A stretch of 64,000 nt of DNA from Ciborinia camelliae (lineage: Eukaryota > Ascomycota > Leotiomycetes > Helotiales > Sclerotiniaceae): NCBI GenBank assembly GCA_025890175.1, contig JANPYM010000005.1:587779-651778 (forward strand), written 5' to 3'. Of this stretch, positions 48,264-61,062 are shown one piece after another (positions within the stretch are counted from its first letter, which is position 1; every line of letters begins with the position of its first letter). Below the pieces are notes generated by a model. That model saw nothing but the letters and a program-made list of their open reading frames with translations, did not search any database and was not told the origin of the DNA. The translations under genes were made by a program, and so were the position numbers.

Positions 48264-50361
48264 ATTGGGCATGGGTAGCTTTGGGGGAAGGGGTGTATTA
48301 GGCTGGTTTTCCAAGGGGTCTGTGTGACTACGGATGGATGACAGTTATTTCGGCTAAGAAATTGGGGGATGAGAGATCAGGGAAAACATATGCTTAACGA
48401 AATATTGTTAGGGTGTTGGGATCAACAAATTGGGGGTTGAGGAAAGCACAGAAAACATACGTACAAGGGAATATGGGTAGTGAGTACTTCCTCACCTGTT
48501 TTGGGCTGAAGATTGGGGAATATCGAGGGAAGGTGGCAGATCAGAGATCAGAAAACCAAAAAAAATCCATGCATGCGAAATAGCTTTTTTCATTGATACC
48601 TACTTAAAACAATTGACCAATAATTACATTTCTTCCTGTGACATGACGTGACGTGACCGCTTTGCAATTCTCTTTTTCTAAATTTTCCTATCTTTCCATC
48701 CATCGCATTGGTATATTTTAAATGCAGATAACAACCCAACTTCTAATTTCCCAATCTTGTCTTGAGTCTTGTTAAGCGTATATTCTCGTAGCTTGTATCA
48801 GCTTTCTAATTAGTAGAATATTGTTCTTTCTCAAGTTCCACTTGAACAATTAGACATGATATCCTATTCTCCTCACAATAGCAATTTTTCATGCATCGTC
48901 TAACTTTCCATATGCCAAACTTGACATTGAATGCTGAAGTTTCAAGTGACTTAGCAATTTGACTACCTAGATCTTCAAAAGTTATCATTCCTTCTGCAAT
49001 TACATGCTAGGAGGAAAATATAAAATTTAGTACAGTGTATATTGGTACCTAATATTAAACAATCGCACCATGGCCATTTCATATCTCAGCAGAGAGAGCA
49101 ACTCTCGATGTTCGAAACTTTTCGGGTGATGATCTTGGGATAGATATATTCAAAAATACCCGATGCTACCCGCAAGTCCCGGATCGGATATTGCGTTCTC
49201 AACACTCCTTAGGTACTCTAAGGTATCTCTATCATTGCCCATTTAACATCTCGAGTCCACATGCAACGAATAGCTCGGAGGTAGTAGGCCAGTGGGCAAG
49301 CAATCAAGCAAGTTAAGAGAGTAGGTATATATATATATATATATATATATATTGATTACGTCTCAGCTTTGATGCTGTTTACCAGGAAACATAAAACTTT
49401 GGGTGTAGGTTTGTGCGATACCATGGTTTGAAAGTACTTGATGCTACATAAGTAGGTACTTATGGATTGAATTTCTAAACAGATAGATAGAATTCATTCC
49501 TTGTACTTGAATCATCTACTTAGATTTGGTTCTTTTTCGTCAACTCACTTTGAGCGACATGGAATTTCTAGGCGTGGGTAGGTAGCTACATTGGTACAGA
49601 GTATGGTAAAACCTATTGACCAGACGGCCACAGAAAGGTAGGTTCTGATTTGATATTGGCTAAGCCAGTGTACACGTGATCTAACATCCATTTCCAAGGT
49701 AGGTAGATTGCACTACGGACTCACAAGTAAGAATCCCTCGCACTCCACCAATGAAATCACCTTCCTCTTCCTCACTTGTAAGTTGAAATCTCTTCATCAA
49801 AGGAATAAGGAACGTTAGCGGGAGGAAAGGGGAACATAGATAAATATATTATGAAACTCTTACATCTCGCCATCGTAATCCCAAAGAGGCTGAGACTGCG
49901 AGAGTAGATTCATTCTCATCATGCATTCTCATCATCCAAGAAAATCTTCAACTTCTGTTTAAATCGAATTGGGGTTTATTAATCTTTGGAGATGAAAATG
50001 ATCTAAATGGTTTTATGGAGAGAAATAGTTTACCGATGGTCTAATTTTTGTCTTGTCGCCTTGCAGGTGGTATTGCCTCTGACCAAATAATTCTGCCCAT
50101 ACAAATTAAACCTTGAGAGCGAGGGCGGTGAGACAAAAGTTAGACCAAAGTTAGACCATATGGAAGTTGGAAGAGTTCGCTGTTTTTTCGACTTTTAATG
50201 CCGCTTTAAAGAAATTGTAAGGTTGCTAGGGTAAACAAAAAAGGTAAACAATTCTCCATGAGTATCCCGCACTTTATCATCTTCAATTTCTTATCAGAAC
50301 AACTTCAAAATTTACGACAAAAATACATCGACGACAACCAACCACCCAAAAAGACCTCATC
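48264..50361. other. Gene-free spacer, 5' flank of Bub1
   Basis: No supported gene. Includes a (TA)n microsatellite at 49326-49352. Confidence 0.5.
49326..49352. repeat. (TA)n microsatellite
   Basis: About thirteen uninterrupted TA units. Confidence 0.92.
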
Positions 50362-53300
50362 ATGTCTACCTCCGAGGACTTAATTGACTTCGACATAATT
50401 GAGAACCAAAAAGAAAATATACAATCATTACCACAAGGACGATCAGCACGAAACCTAGCAAACTTATTCTCTCCCTCTCCTCTACGACCCCTCTCAACAC
50501 CTACACCATCCGATACAAGAAATCTGAATGATGCGATTAGAGAAGAATATGAAGCAGAACTAGTTAATATCGGCGAATCAGATGATCCATTAGATATTTA
50601 TGATCGATATGTCAAATGGACTCTCGATGCATACCCCTCCGCACAAGCAACACCAAATTCACAACTCGCCCCTCTCCTCGAGCGCGCAACGAAAACATTT
50701 CTCAATTCTCCACAATATAAAAATGATCCACGATACCTGAAGCTATGGCTTTCATATATACGATTTTTCTCTGATACCCCCCGCGAAACATTTGCTTTTT
50801 TGGCTCGTCATAACATTGGTGAAGGATTGGCATTATTTTACGAAGAATTTGCGGGGTGGTTGGAGGGTGCAGGGAGATGGACACAGGCGGAAGAAGTTTA
50901 TCAGATGGGCATTGATAAGGAAGCTAGACCGGCACCACGTTTGTTACGCAAATTCAACGAGTTCCAGGAAAGATTTGCTGCTAGGCCCGACAGCAGTAAT
51001 GAGCCTTCATCACCCGCGTTACCTACGGTACGACCCGCACTTGCTGCAAAGATCGACCCATATGCTGCAGTTGCCGCAGCCCCCGAGGATCCTCAAGCAC
51101 AGAGACCATCTGCGGGTGTAGGCGGCTCATCAACAACAAAGAGTGGTAAGCAGAAGTTGAAGATTTTCTCGGATGACGAGAATGGATCTACTCCCGCAGT
51201 TTCAGCCTCTCCAGGAGCAGGATGGCAGAGTATAGGTTCATTGGCAGATAGAAAGAAGGAAAATAGGATAGAACCAAAACCATGGGTTGGAGAGACATTG
51301 AAAGCCGGTGGAAAGAAGAGCAGCACAAAGATACCAATTTTCAAGGACGAGGTATGTTTTTGTTCCTTTCCGTCCCTTGTTATGCATATGTTGATGATCA
51401 TAGGACTAATTTTTGGCAATTATGGCGTTATGTATTTCAGTCTATACCATTACCTCAAATCACAAATCCAGAATTGCAACAAGTGACCATTAATCCTAAA
51501 AACGGCAGAAGTGAAAGAATTTTTGTTAACCTAGAAGCTGTATATCCTACTCCAGATAAAATTGGTACGGAATTGAGCTTTGAAGAATTACGGGCTGCTC
51601 ATCGTGGATGGAATAAGATGTGGGAACCGGAATTGGATATACCGCAGGAGGAGCCTGTATTGAATGAACCAACAGGAGAGACTAACGTTAGTGTTGAAAC
51701 TATTACACGAGATATTCCAGAGAAACTTGTTATTGCTCGTGATCCAGTATATCTGGATGAAAATGGAGCAAAGAAGGAACACAATAGGGAAACCAAACAC
51801 AGGCGGATGAAAGTCAAGGAGGTCAATAAGACGCAAATAAGTAAGTAGTTCGATGGAATTCGAGTGATATTGTATGCTGACATTATATAGTCAGTGCAAA
51901 GCTTTCTTCACCGACCGGGAAAAAGATGACCAAAAGAAAATCTTCCAAAGAAGCGACAATGACTCTTCATACCAAAGCAGCGACTGATGAGATCTATGAT
52001 ATTTTTAATCAACCTCTCAAAGCAGCCGATGAGGAGGAAGAGGAAGAGGAAGAAGCAAGTGATGACGATGATGGTGACACGACTGACGATGATTACACGA
52101 GTGGGGGGGAAAGTACTATGACAGGGAGACTTGGTGGTACAAGTGAAGTCGGTGATGATGACGAAACTACGGATGTGAAGAGTGAAAGCGAATGGACCGA
52201 GTTTACAGCTCAGAAGCCTGTCCCGGATATGGATGATGAGGATGAGACCAGAGCTTCAAATTTTTCTGATGCGGAAGATGAAGAGTTTGAGGCTATCAAG
52301 ATAGCGATTCCTCGTGATTTTGAAGAAAACGAAGAGCTCGTAACTCCAATATCTGAAGATGGGCCTTCCAATTCGACCACAAGTTTTGTCCCAATTCCAC
52401 CAGAAGATTACGATCCACCAACCCATCCTTATCGAAACCCTGCTCAAGCTTCCCAAAATCGACTCCCTTTCATGACGCCGATCGTCGAGAGAACTGAATC
52501 CTCTCTTGGTTTGCCAACAATCAGGGATCAGAAGAATTATTTCCATTCAACTACCAGCCCGAGCAGGGGTAGTGGATCCAAAATACAGGTTTTCCAGGAT
52601 GATGACAGCAGTAGTCCGCTGAGGGAAATTATTAATGAAGCAAAACCCACCGATAGAATCCCTCAACCACAGCTAGGCAAGAAAAGGCCTTTATCAAATT
52701 CAACGGTATTTGCTAAAGAAATTGCACCCAAAGGACCTATCATCCACGACTCACAATGTAACCCAGTGGATGAAGGTATCCGTCAATTAATTTTTGAAAA
52801 ATTGCAGCCACCTCTTAGCTCTTACGAGGGGTTCTCTCAGCACGATGAAGCAAGGGGCCAATCCGCTGAGTTGAAAAAGTATGCAAAAGCTGTTTCGAAG
52901 GCAGGAAAAAGCGACAGAACTAGTATATCTGCAGCTCCTATCCTAGAATTTCCGGGAACAGACCGAAAATATACACTAAAGAGAGAACTTGGTGCTGGTG
53001 CATTTGCGCCTGTATTCCTGCTTGAAACTTTAACAGATGATGGCGAGCAAGATGAGAACGAAACTCCAGCAGTCATGGGTAAAGGAGCTTTTGACCACTT
53101 CAATCGAAAATCATTAGAAGCACTAAAAATGGAAGATCCACCAAGTGCATGGGAATTCTATATCATGCGCCAAGCAAAACGAAGATTAGGAGTTTCTCGT
53201 CCAGCAGAAAGTATTATTGATGTATATGAAATGCATCTATACAAAGATGAATGCTACCTAATCGAAGAATTCCGAGATCAAGGTACTCTTCTAGACATTA

Positions 53301-54046
53301 TTAATATCTCCCGTGCCGACGCCAAATCCCCCGGGGGTGTCATGGATGAACTCCTCGTTATGTTCTTCACTATCGAACTCTTCCGTACAATTGAAGCCCT
53401 CCATTCCAAAGGAATACTCCACGGTGATCTCAAAGCGGATAATTGTCTCGTGCGTTTCGACACACTTTCAGATGATGATGTTTGGTCTCCAAAGTACAAG
53501 AGAGATGGAAGTGGATGTTGGAACAAAAAGGGGATTTCGCTAATTGATTTCGGGAGGGGCATTGATATGAAATGTTTCAAACCTGATGTACAATTTATCG
53601 CGGATTGGAAGACGGGACCTCAAGATTGTGCCGAGATGAGGGAATTGAGACCCTGGACTTTTCAAATTGATTATCATGGGTTGGCTGGTATCATTCATTC
53701 GATGCTCTTTGGGAAATATATCGATACCATTGCCGAGAGACCTGGAGGCGGAGATGGAATCGGTGGCTTGGGAGGCGGGGGCGGCTTGCGCAAATGGAAA
53801 ATTAAAGAAGGCTTGAAGCGCTACTGGCAGACGGAAATCTGGGCAGGCGTTTTTGATCTCCTGTTGAATCCCCAGGGCTATATGGATGGTGAGGAAGGTG
53901 GCAGGATGCCGGTTATTAGGGGGATGAGGGTTATGAGGGAGGAGATGGAGGATTGGCTCGAGGGGAATTGTGAGAAGGGGGCGGGGTTGCTTAAGGGGGT
54001 TAGGAGACTGGAGGAGGGGGTTAGGGAGAGGAAGGGTAGGAGATAA
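50362..54046 (+). CDS. bub1: Spindle assembly checkpoint kinase Bub1
   Basis: Three exons: 50362-51351, 51441-51840, 51891-54046; introns of 89 and 50 bp; 1181 aa. Two KEN boxes (17-19 and 299-301) flank the Mad3/BUB1 homology region I (about 55-190, TPR-like), which docks Knl1. A Bub3-binding GLEBS-like segment, TLHTKAATDEIYDIFNQPL, lies at about 487-505, followed by acidic runs. The C-terminal kinase domain begins near 829 with LGAGAFAPVF, has HGDLKADN (about 974) as its catalytic loop and LIDFG (about 1015) for the DFG motif. HGD in place of HRD is normal for Bub1. Bub1 phosphorylates histone H2A and recruits checkpoint proteins at kinetochores. Keeping both KEN boxes and a kinase domain suggests one undivided Bub1/Mad3-type gene; a separate Mad3 elsewhere cannot be excluded. 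Confidence 0.95.
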
Positions 54047-54482
54047 CATGGAGGATGGAGGATGTTGGATGTAGATTGGGTAGGTCATCTGACCTGGGTG
54101 GGGTGTCTTTGAGCGAGGGAGTTCTATTGTGAAAATGGAGTTGGATGGATGGATGGATCATACCATTTATAGGCGTATTGACTTGGCGTTTCAATTTCCA
54201 TTTCAGTTCTAGCGTAGCTGGGCTTGGTCTTGGTGTTGGTATAGGTCTTCGTCTGGGGTTTTGATAGAGATATCGATATAGGTATGAATAAAGATGTACA
54301 TATATACATACCTTGTCTATTTATTCGTCTGCTTATTTATTTATGCATGGTTCATGCACAATATACCATACCGTGATAACATGACATAACAGTACATCAA
54401 CTCAGTTCTTTAATTCGGGTTTTAATTATTCTATTCCTATTTCTATGCTTATTTTTATTCCTCATTCGCCGAAGAGTGCCCA
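54047..54482. other. 3' spacer after Bub1
   Basis: No gene supported. Confidence 0.5.
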
Positions 54483-55367
54483 TCAAGCCGTCTTTCTCTT
54501 TTTCCTGCGCCAATTCTTCACATCCTCTGGACTAGGCCGATCAGGATAAGCCGCATGAAACACCTCAACGTCCTCCTCCGCATGAGTAAACCCCGAAGAA
54601 TCATAGAACATATTGTCAGCAGGATGTCCCAGCAACTGCACCTTAAATTTATGACGCCCGAAATGAAGTCTAGAGCCCAAAATACGCTTTATACGTAAAT
54701 GTATATCGGTATGATTTTCTTGTATTTGAATTAACTCCTCGTTTCCTTGTTTGCTTGCCTGTTTGCTTATCTCATTTAGAACTCTCTATATAGATCGCTT
54801 AACGGCCAAAAGAGGGGGAGAATAATCAAAAATCAGAGTCGAGGAAGATTTATTAATAATTATTACAGTACAGTACTCTCGAAGTATGGTGTCATTCGGC
54901 TGGATTAGATTAGATTTAAAGGGTTGAGAAATGGGCAAGTAGGTTCTGCTTGTATATATATAGGTAGTAAATAAGATGTGATATGATGTTGAAGAGGGAT
55001 TGAAGGGTAAGAGACGCGATATGGGTTGGGGGCGTGAGTGAATGAGTGAGTGATATAAGTATATCTGATCGTTTGTATTGCGGATGCATGGAGTTTGCGG
55101 TAACATATTATATTTTTTGGGAAATAGGTGATATTTTTGTTTGAGCAGACGATATCTTGTTTATGATTAATGACTTACAAGATTCTTGCTATTCCCATTT
55201 ACTTCATTCCCCCTATCCCAAAATACTTGTATTGCACTGATTTTGCTCTCAAGTAACACTATGAGATGTTCCTCCCTGGCTCTCTTAACTTTCAAACCAA
55301 GATTGTTTCCTTCTCCCCTCTTCTGGCGTCGCGTAGCTTCTATCCGTTTCCCCCTTTCATCTTCCAT
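54483..55367 (-). CDS. Candidate small coiled-coil protein, two exons
   Basis: Exon 1 55367-55179 (MEDERGKRIEATRR) ends in a strong donor CTT|GTAAGT. A frame from 54785 to 54483, preceded by the acceptor ATATAG and lacking its own early ATG, stays open for 100 codons and is in matching phase 0. Joined they give 163 aa with a Lys/Glu/Gln-rich probable coiled coil and a basic C-terminus (NWRRKKRKTA). The 393-bp intron is long for this genome, so an extra exon or a different 5' end is possible. No family recognised. Confidence 0.4.
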
Positions 55368-55396
55368 AGCCCGTCCCACTCTCAATCTTCCCTAGA

Positions 55397-56759
55397 TCAG
55401 TCCACCTTCTTTTTTCTGTGCTGATACAAAGAAACGAATGAGTATATGATATAAGGAGGAATGTCAATAAAACTGTACAGGCGATTTTGGGAAAAACAGA
55501 ATCTCACTATCTGCAACATGATTAAAGAGACGCAAAAAAATATGTGCCACATCTTCTCCCTGTAAAGCCGTAGCAGTTTATCGAAGCCATACTTGCCGTG
55601 TGTTAACCTGGAGTGAATTGAACCCATATAGATCACGTAATAGCAGCCTTTGAGGGAAAGTAGCAATAGCCAGAGTATATTTCGGTCGTCAAAACCTTTC
55701 GGTTGATTTCTTTTGGCCTTATAAAGAGAGTCGGATAATAAATTGAGAATGAACATTACTCCAATTGATATCCAGTTGATCCTCTTTTGCAAAGTCGTGC
55801 AGGTGTTCCATTTGCGGACCAAAAAATAATAGGATGGTAGGAAAATAACCGGAAGTACAATTGTGATGACAGTGAATGGCGCTGCGGAAATGAAGTAGTA
55901 TTTGATCGGCCAGCCATGGTTTTTGTTGATCTCTACTGTATTCATGCTAAAGAATGTCTAAAATGATGGTTAGCAGATATCGCAATATAAATACATTCTC
56001 ATAAATATGCTTACCCCGACCAGACTTGTTGGTAAAAATAAGGACGCCAAAATTGTGAGGATTGTCGCCGTGGCCTTTTGTTTCAAGTCGAGCTGTTGAA
56101 GGATCTATTACCATCAGCATGTGCAATAAGTTAGTTATTCTTGAGACAATTTAATAACGTACCATTATACGAATAGCTTGGGTCCCTTTGTAAACGATCT
56201 TTATCTCAGAATCGAGGACTTGACTCTGATCGGCAGTTTGTTTAGCCCATTCTGGTGAAGTGCACCATGCTGATGGAAATTCAGAAGCCTCTTTCCGCAG
56301 ATTATCACACGCAATCTGGAAAGATTCAATATGATGAATATAGAGTAGACAAGCATTCGCCCAACCTGCTTTAGGTTTTGCTGCATTTTGATATTTCTGC
56401 ATCGCATATTAGTCTAAAATGGCACTGAAAGTGTGGAGTTTATTGTATTAAGGGCGCCCGACGATATGATCGACTCTTCTCACTATATTCCGCAATGCCA
56501 GCCGACTATCAATGAAGCCTATTCTGTAGACGATTCGAACGAGATCCAGCCAATGGGATGGTGGCCCCGTGGCAGAATTGATAGCATTGATCGGCTTTCT
56601 AACCTGGTTTCGAATATTCCTATCAAAAGTTGAAGCCATCTCAAAATTCTGGAACACTAGCATGCTGCGCCAGCCTCTTCTATCATCTAACATAGATCCC
56701 CAAATGGCACATTTGGTTATTGCCGAAGGATGTTTTCCATGTGGCTGATAAGTATTCAT
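55397..56759 (-). CDS. CorA-like membrane protein, 5'-truncated
   Basis: Four exons: 56759-56484, 56396-56163, 56104-56015, 55957-55397, all joining in phase 0; introns of 87, 58 and 57 bp. 386 aa from ATG 56759, though the frame is open upstream to about 56831. A soluble helical part is followed by LTILASLFLPTSLVGTFFSM and then N, a membrane helix ending in FSMN where CorA metal-ion channels have GMN. A second helix, then further hydrophobic segments follow, more than CorA normally has. Membrane location is likely; metal transport is inferred. The 5' part seems to be cut off by an AT-rich insertion (56846-57249), so function is doubtful. Confidence 0.6.
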
Positions 56760-56845
56760 ATGAGTTGCGTCTATGTCGGATGGTGGTAAAGCGCTGGGGA
56801 ATTGGATTGTCTTGGTACAGTACCCCTCCACTTATATTAGTTGAA

Positions 56846-57249
56846 CCTTAAATTTACACCCAAATCAATCAAAATACATACATTTCACTTTAATATTTTA
56901 ATACAATTAAAAGTTTAATCATTAATTCCTATTAATATATAAAAGATTTTTACAAAAAGATTATATAATTAAATTTTCAAAAGCTAAAAAATTATGTTCG
57001 TGAAATATTTAATCTTTAAAGTTGAAATTAAATTTTTTATTGATTTTCCCCGCAAAAATCGATTCAAAAACTATTAAATAACTTTATATCTTAATTATAT
57101 AAACTAAAAAATTTCTAAAAATAAATTATATATTTTTTAATTGAATTTTCTTTTGAAATAATCTATATTATAAATAATAAAAATAATTCTATTGATATTA
57201 GAAATTATATAAATTATTAAAGTGATTGATTTTTGGTGCAAAACCCCTG
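56846..57249. mobile_element. Candidate AT-rich, RIP-mutated insertion with inverted ends
   Basis: About 404 bp of extreme A+T content between two stretches of coding-like sequence. The ends are imperfect inverted repeats: TTTACACCCAAATCAATC on the left against TTTGCACCAAAAATCAATC on the right, read inward. Flanks TTGAA and TCGAA could be a 5-bp target duplication differing by one transition. It could instead be an unusual long intron. Confidence 0.5.
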
Positions 57250-57496
57250 TCGAACAAATAGAAGTGGTTTAGTACTGTAGCACTATCTGCACGATCGATT
57301 GCGGCTACTTTTACAGGACCAAGTGAATTCCAGAGAGGACCTCCTTCAGAATCGATGGTTTCTTGCGTTGCTTCTAATGGAAAGTCGGCTAAGAAAGGTT
57401 TAATAAAAAATAAATTATTACTTGATCAAGATCTTCCAAGTCATTGGCTCCAGGATAATCAATTCCAGAATTTATAAGAAAGAATGCATCGTATGG
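57250..57496 (-). pseudogene. Probable 5' fragment of the CorA-like gene
   Basis: The minus strand encodes GPLWNSLGPVKVAAIDRAD followed by a short stretch up to LNHFYLFD, where the AT-rich insertion begins. Further upstream INSGIDYPGANDLEDLDQ is in a different frame, separated by 33 bp that resemble a too-short intron. I read this as the interrupted, decaying N-terminal part of the gene at 55397-56759. That link is inference from adjacency, strand and coding-like composition. Confidence 0.45.
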
Positions 57497-57499
57497 ACT

Positions 57500-59788
57500 T
57501 TACTGGAAAAACGACTTTGCCAAGAAAATACTAGCAACCAAGACCATTTTGCAGATAAAAGCTGCAGAAGGATTGCCAGACCAGAGGCCCCGTAAAGATT
57601 TGAGCTCCATATAATTGGATTTGCCTCGAGGATTTGTTGTATACAGAGGTGTTGATATTTCAGCAGGCAGTGAAATGGAACTAATGGCGAACAAATTAAT
57701 GAGAACCTTGAGTTGTAAATAATGATTCGAAGGCGCTGTTAAGCATACCAGATTGCATTTTGAGTTGAATGATCCTGTACACAGTTTTGATAAGTGATCT
57801 GACGTGTGCAAGCGATGGTGAGTCAATCTCACATTTGCTTTCAGATTGACCCAGAATTCTTCTATGCTTTTTAACGGTCCGGATCTATAACTACTTGAAG
57901 CTGGCCAGGAACACATCATTAGCCTCGAAGGAGTCTTGTGTGGCATGAAGAAACTTACTCTTCTCACTGTTGTTGGACAAATATATTATTGAAATCCAGA
58001 CGTGGTGAGGGGTGTGTACATCGTTTGAATATATGGCCAGGTTGGTCCAGAACTGTTTTAGAACTTTAATGCATTCTTGTCCTTTACCAAGAGTCCACTG
58101 GAGCTTGCTGGAAAGATCGTGGTTATATGGTTCGGCTTCAATGCATGTCTTTATCTGTTGCTCAAAATTATCAACGGATTTGATCAAATCCCTCAAAATA
58201 TCCCCCCTGACGCCTATGACTCCTTGCGTCATGGATGGTAATTGTGCCATTATTATCAATAAAGCGGCTGAATTCTTGGACGCAAATAAGAAATGAAGCA
58301 TTGAAATATACCAGAAGACGTGGTGGTTATGTCCAGGTTTAAAACAGAGAGAAATGAGTTGGTGTAAAATTTATGTAGCCGCCAGCCTTCTCAAGCATAT
58401 GCAGATGTCCATATTGAATGTTTCTCTCGAAGAAAACTGAATTTTAAGACCGGATACTTGCAGAGAATGACTTAGGTTACTCGACATTGGTAGCAGAGAG
58501 TGGGAACATTCCTTCCTAATGAGGTTTCAGAGCCCAACCCCAAGGATCAAAATGTCCAGTAATTGGAAGCGCTTGCTCCACGTTGAAAGTTGCTCGCAGA
58601 TACTGCCATAATGTGAGCTGCGAAGACAGGTTGCACATATGGTTGTGGAACTTCAAGATAGAACACAAAGGAATACGAGGATGATGTTAACGCGAGTGTG
58701 ATTTTAATACGAGCGTGATGCTTTCTTTTGTACATGCCCATAATTAGAGGTAAAATTGGAGGTAAGAGATTACGAGTCTGTGTATCATGAGTGAGCACGT
58801 GTTTATGCCGTGACAGATAGCCACAGCCACATGTGGTTGGGGGTTTTCGATACAGAATCCAGTGTAAGCCACACACACCATACCTTGATCAGATATTAAT
58901 AATTCATTCGAAGTAGAACATAATACTGAGGTTGAATTGTATGATAAATCCACAGCCAAAAAGATATGTGAATCTAGGAGGCCATGAACCTTAAATACTA
59001 TGGAATCGTTCATCACTCTCATGTCCAAAAAGAGCAATCCAAAGGAAGTTGAGTTAGCTTGCCAGTTTCAGATAACTGACCCTCGTTGCAGCTCACTCAT
59101 TCAACAGATCCTGGATGTCAATGTATGAGGCGGCTCCGTCCAACGATGACGACGCGTAAGAACTCGGGGTATGGAATGATAATGTTCCCAAAAAATTCGT
59201 TGAGTTTGACCTACGCCTTTGATGATCTCACAACTTGCTCAACTTGGTCCTTTATTTTCGCTAAGGATGAAGGAGACAAGATAGTGCGAAAACTTCGGCA
59301 CAGCACCATGAGCTTCAATTGTCCTTATCAATTCTCCAAGTGTCAATAGGCTTTTGAGAAAGATTGCGAGACTTGATCTATACAAAAATGAAACCAAATC
59401 ATCGAAGACTGTGCATTCCAATTCTTTCTTAATCCACATCTCTAATATCTACCGCTCTATCACTGTTGGCTTGGCCTAGTTCATAGAAATTTAAGGATAT
59501 TTACAAGATCTTGCGACCAACAACACACTCAAACGGTGTGTCCACCGCAACCTCATTTGCGCTTTCTCTCTCCAAATCTTCAATAAACTTCATCCCCATA
59601 CCGGTACCTTTCGTGTCAGAACAGTCGATCCTTGCGATGACATCCGCGGTAGCCGACATAGAGCTCTGTGACCAAAGAAGACGGGGATGCTTAGGCCAAG
59701 CATGATCGGTACAAGGCACATCTACAAGGCCTTCTTCTTCTTCGAAAAGAGAGTTGAAACCCTCGACCCAACTATTTAAAGTAAGCAT
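57500..59788 (-). pseudogene. Unresolved, probably degenerate coding remnants
   Basis: Several minus-strand stretches look coding but cannot be joined into one intact model. They are 59788-59501 (starts MLTLNSWVEGFNSLFEEE), 59439-59239 (MWIKKELECTVFDDLVSFLY), a block at about 59270-59110 interrupted by stops at positions where single transitions would restore sense codons, 58247-57920 (MAQLPSMTQGVIGVRGDIL) and 57967-57500. Splice phases do not fit between neighbours. No domain recognised with confidence. Could be one decayed gene, two genes, or live genes with introns I failed to place. Confidence 0.35.
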
Positions 59789-60078
59789 CTTGAACTCCCA
59801 TTTTTTGAAACGAAAGAAGTTCAGAGATTTGCTGGTCAGGCAATTGTATCACAGATAAAACACGAAAAACGTCCTAAATGAAATTTCATTCGAGAATCTA
59901 TGAACCGTTATGCTAGTCATTACCATCACCGAAGAACCCAAACTAAATGCCAGAAAAAGGCTCAGCCAATCATCGCCAAACAAAAAATAGGTGTAAATCA
60001 AAAACACCAAAAGCCATGCAAGCAAATCCTTTTACTCCAACCCTGCCCTCTCCCATCTAAATCATCCCAACATCTCGC

Positions 60079-61062
60079 TTATGCCCGGAAAAGTCTACCC
60101 TTGAGAGAAGGATAGTTATAGCCCGGAGTATATTCTGACGCCTGGGGAGTAGTTGTAGAGTAACCCGTAGGAGCGGGAATGTATCCCGTTCCGGTAGGAA
60201 GAACAGTCGAGTTACCGCTATTCTTCGCCATGTCCAAGAAAGCATCGAATTTTCCAGCCGGGTTGATACCGAGGACCATACCCGCTTGGCAATGCGACGT
60301 GGGCTTTGTTTGAGCGCAGTGGAACCAGATGGGTTTGTGGGTGTTGACGATGAAATCTTCGACGAAGAGATGCGTTCTGTTCTCGGGGTTGAATTGGTTG
60401 AAGCCGGTATCGAAACCTCCGTTGAATGTACAGGGGGTGTTGAAGTCGGATTGAGTGACGGTGTGGTTTCTGGCGAGGAAATTGAAACGGATGATATCAC
60501 CCACGTTGGCGTCCACTTGGTTGGGAGAGTAAATATTCTTTCCTTGTGCACCGACAGTTACGTGGTGGACTTTGCGATGGGATCCGCCGGTTCCAGTGCT
60601 GTAAGGTGGGGTAGTTGTGGACATGATGGGAGGAGGAGTCGGGGTAGATGTGACGCTGTCGGTTACAGTCACAGTTTCTATGGTGGTCTCGCCATTTATA
60701 ATGGTGATTGAGATATCCACGATGTTCACCTCGATCACAACGTTATTCTCGTAAGTAGCAACGGTGCAGTGCTTCTTGTTCCCGGAACCAGTTGGGTAGA
60801 CATAGACTGTGGATGTGCTTCCACCATCATAAACGACAGAGGTGACGGTTCCACCTGCGGTAGTGACATAGAACGATCCAACCGGGTTGTATGATGTAGT
60901 TGTGGGGTAGACTCCACCCGATCCTCCCTCGGTGATAGTGATTGTCTGAGTGACGGTAGATGGAGGAGCTCCAGAGCACACCACTGGGATAGTTTCGGTG
61001 TAAAGTTGGGCGGAAGCAAGAGCGAAAAGCCCGCTAACAGTGGAAATGCTTGAGAACTTCAT
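60079..61062 (-). CDS. Secreted serine/threonine-rich cupredoxin-like protein
   Basis: Intronless, 327 aa from ATG 61062 (MKFSSISTVSGLFALASAQ, a clear signal peptide with cleavage likely after ASA). An upstream in-frame ATG at 61140 would bury that signal. A Thr/Ser/Gly-rich region (20-165) is followed by a cupredoxin-like domain with NHTVTQ, WFHC and SHCQAGM, supplying the His, Cys, His and Met ligands of a type 1 copper site. The protein matches fungal extracellular serine-rich proteins. No hydrophobic GPI-type C-terminus is seen, so it is probably released or wall-bound. Function in copper binding or surface interactions is inferred. Confidence 0.88.
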   Translation of the reverse strand: MKFSSISTVSGLFALASAQLYTETIPVVCSGAPPSTVTQTITITEGGSGGVYPTTTSYNPVGSFYVTTAGGTVTSVVYDGGSTSTVYVYPTGSGNKKHCTVATYENNVVIEVNIVDISITIINGETTIETVTVTDSVTSTPTPPPIMSTTTPPYSTGTGGSHRKVHHVTVGAQGKNIYSPNQVDANVGDIIRFNFLARNHTVTQSDFNTPCTFNGGFDTGFNQFNPENRTHLFVEDFIVNTHKPIWFHCAQTKPTSHCQAGMVLGINPAGKFDAFLDMAKNSGNSTVLPTGTGYIPAPTGYSTTTPQASEYTPGYNYPSLKGRLFRA

